Assembly: GCA_021441665.1 (NCBI GenBank)
Contig: JAGYYN010002292.1
Coordinates: forward strand, 1 to 21,529
Origin: Euplotes cf. woodruffi 2 WChen-2021
Taxonomy: Eukaryota > Ciliophora > Spirotrichea > Euplotida > Euplotidae
DNA: 21,529 nt
Reading direction: 5' to 3'
The position numbers and the translations under genes were made by a program. The notes below the pieces were generated by a model. The model had not been told where the DNA came from, did no database searches, and was given only the letters and a program-made list of their open reading frames with translations. This document shows positions 18,427 to 21,529 of this stretch, in pieces (position 1 is the first letter of the stretch; each line of letters starts with the position of its first letter).

Positions 18427-21426
18427 TTATTCACAAGCATCATTAGAAACGAAGAAAATGAAGAACTTTGCGATGCCTATTTTGCCGAGTGGCTTTTCTT
18501 CACTTTCGATCTGCGACTGGTCTACAATGCAGCATTCGAACGGCTTAATAATACTGAAAAACTTATTGCTACAAAGCCTTGCTGTTGTGCAGTATATGTA
18601 ATGGTAGTCGATGATTCTATCGACGTACTGCTTGTTCTTCATACACTGAGGTGTAACAGTATTGTACTTGTACTGCTCGCTTACCTTCTCCTTCGATAAA
18701 GCATAGCGGATGTAGCGAGTCTCTGTTCTGTTAAACTCCTCGAGGAACTCTTCGAGCTTTCTGTCGTTTGCAGCAATCAAGATTACCTTACTTTTGTGCT
18801 TAAGAAAGATCTGGCAAGCCTTCGTGATGAGCTCAACTTTGTTCAATCGCTTCACAACTTTAAAGTTTGCTTTGTGGTGGTCTTTGATCGAGTATCACTG
18901 CTTTATTTTGTTCAGTTGGTCGACAGATAGGTCTTTATGCACTTTAATCCTCATTTCTGTAAAGCAAATTAGGAAGATTTGACAGTTGGGCTTACCTGGA
19001 AAGAACTCGATTTCAATTTCCCACTCAAGATCTTCCCAGTTTTTCAGACAGAACGTCGGTCACTGATCTAGTAAAGTTTAAGATTACGATTTGTAATAAT
19101 TAAGTTCAACTTACGCAATCTTAAATTTATCAGCAATATCGGGTTTAAACTGCTTTCTTTTAAGCTATTATTAGGGTATATTTTAGATCGGTATGTATTA
19201 TTGTTTTCTTTAATGCATTCAACCATCGCGTTGTTGAATACAATCGTGCTGTCCTTCGGTCTCAGGGTTACTTTTAAATGCCTTTTCAGTTCTTCAAAGT
19301 ACTTTAAAGCACTTTCCTTATTCAATTTGAGTTCTTTAGCTATACCGATTCTGTAGCCTTCTTCATACGGAAGGAGCTTGACCATCTTAAAGCCGGTGTC
19401 AATCGTTTTAACTCTCAGCTGCGATGCGATTTCGCTATCTATAAAGGTTACAAAGCTCCGTACCGATTTTGAGTTGATATTCAGGCGAATGGAGAACCAT
19501 ATTCTTGATCATGATGTTTCGAAACCGCACGAGCTTAGTGATAATGTCCTCCTTGCAGTATACATACTCTGTCTTCTGCATTTCATTTATATAAACAAGC
19601 ATATTGAGGTTTGACGCATTGCTGTAAACACTTTTTAACAGCAATGTGTATAGCATAACTTGGTATTCATAAGATTTATTTTTGAATCATTCCCGTCTTA
19701 AGCTCAACAGCGTAGATCTCTCTTTTACCATTGTGGTCTTCAAAAAGGCAAACCGAATCGACTTTTCCTTTGATACCGTAGACCTTTGAGTACAGCTCTT
19801 GTTCAATTGCGAGCTGCTGAATGAGTTTTAGCTTGTACTTGTTACGTGTTTCGCTTTGGTTTGAAAATACCTGCTTCCACCTCACAATACGTTGCAATGC
19901 GAACTTTAGCTTATTTCATAATGACGTCCTCCCCATCCTCGATCTCTTTGTAAAGCTCAACGCAGTGCTCGTTGATTGCCTGACTGATGAGTTTATCTAG
20001 CAAGTGCTGCTCTTTGGACTTGGTCCCCATGATTTTTTGAAAGATCAAATGAATCATTTTTCCGTAAATCGCTGGATTTTTATACTCAGATTTCTTTGAT
20101 TTATAATACCGGTCGATGTTGTACTTCTTGCAGAACTCAGTTGTTAAGTCCGTGCAGGAGATTAGTATTTTTGGTTCGACAATCAACAACCGAGCGTGAT
20201 CATTACTCAGCTCTTTACTGTTGTCCAGCGTGAGAGTGTAGTTGTTGTCACTAATTCAAAAATAAAAACAGATTGACTGAATTTACTTTACCTGTTGAAC
20301 TCTCCGATTACTCTTACCATATTTCCCACGTTTACATATGTAAAGTACCTATGCAAATTTTTAGACATTCTGCTGATTTAAATTAATTATTTTTAGATAA
20401 GAAAATAGTTGATCTGGAAAATTAATTAAAAAATACAGATTTTACTTCTTACATTTCAGCAGAGAAAATCATGCGTAAAATTCGGATAATTTTTAAATTC
20501 AGTTATCAAGATTAAAAAATATATTTATGTTACAATTAGCAAACAAAAATATTAGTTTTTGGTTAAATTCTATGTAATTTTTTGAGTTGATTTTTATTAA
20601 TAAAATATCAAATCAAATAAAATTAGTATAAACTATGACTATTTTAGTTAAATAGCTTAATCGATTTCGTTCACATATTCACTTTGTAAAAATCATACCA
20701 AAACTGACTGATTTTGAGGATTCACCTTTCTTTGGTATCCAGTGTGAGTATTTTGATATTTTCATCTAAAAGTTAGTTATTCGTTTACCTTTTTGATCTT
20801 CGATTGCGGTAATAACAAAGCACTCGTCGGTGTAACTGACATTTAATCTTGGTTCTTTCATCTGCTAATGCACACAGTGGTAATTTACAAGTATAAAAGC
20901 TGAAAATTTCGATTTTTAAACATCAAGATTTAAACACCAGAATATATCAGATGAAGAGTCATGATATTAATAATTTCAAAATAAGCTTACGTTTGCTTTT
21001 GCTCCTTTTTCCTGTTTAACTTGGTACTTTTCAGTACTTTTATTCGGCGCTTTCTTTTCTATGGAATCATGAAGCTAAAGCTACCTTCTTCATACATTTC
21101 GCTGTGGGTTATTTTGTTTTTGAAGAAATCATTGACAGATGCATTCACCGACTTGCTATTGCTACATTTCGGCCTACAGTAACTTTGAGTTCAGTATTTG
21201 CGTTATCTCGATAATTATACACAAACGAGGAATACCGAATGTAGCTTCAAGCGTCATCGAGAATGTCATCGAGCTCAGCTTCTTGCTGGACTCTCGATGC
21301 CCTCGTGCAGATCTGAAACGGGTTGATCTCACTGTTGATCGTTTCTAAGAGTTTGTCTTTAAACTCATCGATCGTGTTGTTCATCGTCTTCGCTCTTTTC
21401 AGGCTTCGGCCTGGCTCAGCATCCAT
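18427..21426 (-). CDS. DNA2: DNA2-type nuclease with truncated, degenerate helicase
   Basis: Eight exons on the minus strand: 21426-21178, 21151-20991, 20864-20789, 20765-20699, 20348-20292, 20250-19115, 19067-18996, 18956-18427. Four stop-shift sites; about 780 residues. DNA2 processes flaps and DNA ends. An OB-fold (residues 140-230) leads into LLIVEPKILIS. The PD-(D/E)XK nuclease follows: His270 in YGKMIHLIFQ, Asp367 in GIKGKVDS, Glu385 and Lys387 in VELKTG, and YEYQVMLY (399-403 region). The first cysteine of the family's iron-sulfur cluster is present (Cys243), but the later Cys-x-x-Cys group is not visible. The helicase start is recognisable (LSVDQLNKIKQ..., IVDQSQI), but the Walker A GTGKT is gone and DEAS reads DQSQ. 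The protein stops near motif III, whereas family members run beyond 1000 residues. The first two introns and the CCA-TAG site are less sure. Confidence 0.86.
19435..19440 (-). other. AGA-TAG internal stop, +1 shift
   Basis: Joins GTELCNLYR to SEIASQLRVKTIDTGF just after the nuclease domain. One of only two TAG shift sites in the window. Confidence 0.68.
19676..19681 (-). other. AAA-TAA internal stop, +1 shift
   Basis: Lies between nuclease motifs: VELKTGMIQK before, KSYEYQVMLYTLL after. Family order places the Gln-x-x-x-Tyr motif right here, so the shift is needed for a complete nuclease. Confidence 0.9.
19911..19916 (-). other. AAA-TAA internal stop, +1 shift
   Basis: Joins EDGEDVIMK to KLKFALQRIVRWKQVF in the helical part of the nuclease domain. 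Confidence 0.87.
20349..20698. other. 350-bp AT-rich insertion in the DNA2-like gene: long intron or TA-type IES
   Basis: Removing this segment joins TTTTG to GTAC and gives SQFWYFTYVNVGNMVRV, which restores the OB-fold spacing seen in DNA2 proteins (Trp, eight residues, Gly). The ends are GT..AG on the minus strand, so it could be an intron. It is three to ten times longer than most introns here. Excision between direct TA repeats (one copy kept) would give exactly the same joined sequence. No clear terminal inverted repeat is seen. Confidence 0.72.
21059..21064 (-). other. CCA-TAG internal stop, probable +2 shift
   Basis: The frame ends ...SFSFMIP-stop. A net two-base shift is needed before the intron at 20865-20990. 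One +2 shift here gives EKKAPNKSTEKYQVK. The alternative is a +1 here and another +1 at GAA-TAA (21045-21040). The single event is simpler. Confidence 0.5.
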
Positions 21427-21529
21427 TTTGTATTTTTAATATATCTGAATGCTACAACTATTATCGCTGCATTGAAATCGAAGTCAAAAAATAATTGAGA
21501 GGAGCCCAGAGAGCGGTGAAGGGAGGCCC
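21427..21529. other. 5' flank of the DNA2-like gene, with a GC-richer window end
   Basis: About 60 bp of AT-rich flank, then a GC-rich stretch (last 40 bases) that could be the edge of another gene. It is too short to assign a frame. Confidence 0.35.
21470..21479 (+). promoter_or_regulatory. Candidate chromosome-breakage sequence (E-Cbs-like)
   Basis: CATTGAAATC fits HATTGAAaHH and lies 44 bp upstream of the DNA2-like start codon, where a macronuclear chromosome end would be expected given the very short 5' leaders of Euplotes genes. Confidence 0.38.

Noticed and set aside
18330-18429. A +2 extension of the DNA2-like protein past GAA-TAA by 31 codons
   Set aside because: The extension does not match helicase sequence after motif III, and the TAA lies at the gene end, where termination is expected.
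19009-19018. Breakage-consensus match on the minus strand
   Set aside because: It lies inside an exon of the DNA2-like gene (EIEIEFF region), so it is best explained as coding sequence by chance.
20369-20655. Two separate genes: a small OB-fold protein ending at TAA near 20653 and a nuclease starting at ATG 20368
   Set aside because: The small protein would end, and the nuclease begin, in the middle of one OB-fold. Removing 20349-20698 restores the family spacing and keeps the frame.
1-21529. Transposons (Tec-like elements), LTR elements, tRNA or rRNA genes, telomere repeats
   Set aside because: No transposase, reverse transcriptase or integrase motif, no long inverted or direct repeat, no tRNA-like A/B boxes and no G4T4/C4A4 run were recognised on reading both strands.

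Overview
This window looks like nuclear DNA of a euplotid ciliate (Euplotes-like), and probably germline (micronuclear) DNA. Three things seen in the sequence point there. First, UGA sits in frame about three dozen times at ordinary sense positions. The conserved carboxypeptidase motif NYR-C-SLAG shows that it is read as cysteine, the euplotid code; UAA and UAG are the only stops. Second, reading frames repeatedly run into UAA or UAG and resume in a shifted frame exactly at that stop, mostly at AAA-TAA with a +1 shift, the known Euplotes programmed frameshift. Third, introns are tiny (mostly 23-51 bp, GT..AG). Euplotes macronuclear chromosomes usually carry one gene and end in telomeres. Here eight complete genes are packed with gaps of 44-444 bp and no telomere repeat is present, which is why I favour germline DNA (inference).

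Layout: 2-157 (+) probable 3' end of an unknown gene. 556-3592 (+) a seven-exon gene for a basic, IQ/coiled-coil-like protein with eight internal stop-shift sites. 3637-5559 (-) and 5861-9090 (-) two adjacent genes for long Trp-repeat, SFI1-like coiled-coil proteins. 9535-11151 (+) a complete M17 leucyl aminopeptidase. 11240-13429 (+) a complete M14 cytosolic carboxypeptidase of the tubulin-deglutamylase type. 13773-15841 (-) a third coiled-coil/Trp-repeat protein with four shift sites. 16015-18285 (-) a membrane cyclic-nucleotide phosphodiesterase with a voltage-sensor-like N-terminal domain and two shift sites. 18427-21426 (-) a DNA2-type nuclease whose helicase half is truncated and has lost its ATPase motifs. 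It has four shift sites and a 350-bp AT-rich insertion that is either a long intron or a TA-bounded internal eliminated sequence (IES).

Functionally the genes have a cytoskeletal and ciliary flavour: three SFI1-like centrin-scaffold candidates, a tubulin carboxypeptidase and a cyclic-nucleotide phosphodiesterase. No operon logic is evident. The most unusual content is the recoding. I count 19 internal UAA/UAG shift sites in five of the eight complete genes and none in the other three. The four sites where the codon before UAA is NUA (UUA three times, AUA once) all need a +2 shift, which puts AUA under the P-site tRNA. The sites after AAA all need +1. Exon structures were derived by hand; in every multi-exon or shifted gene the final coding length is divisible by three.
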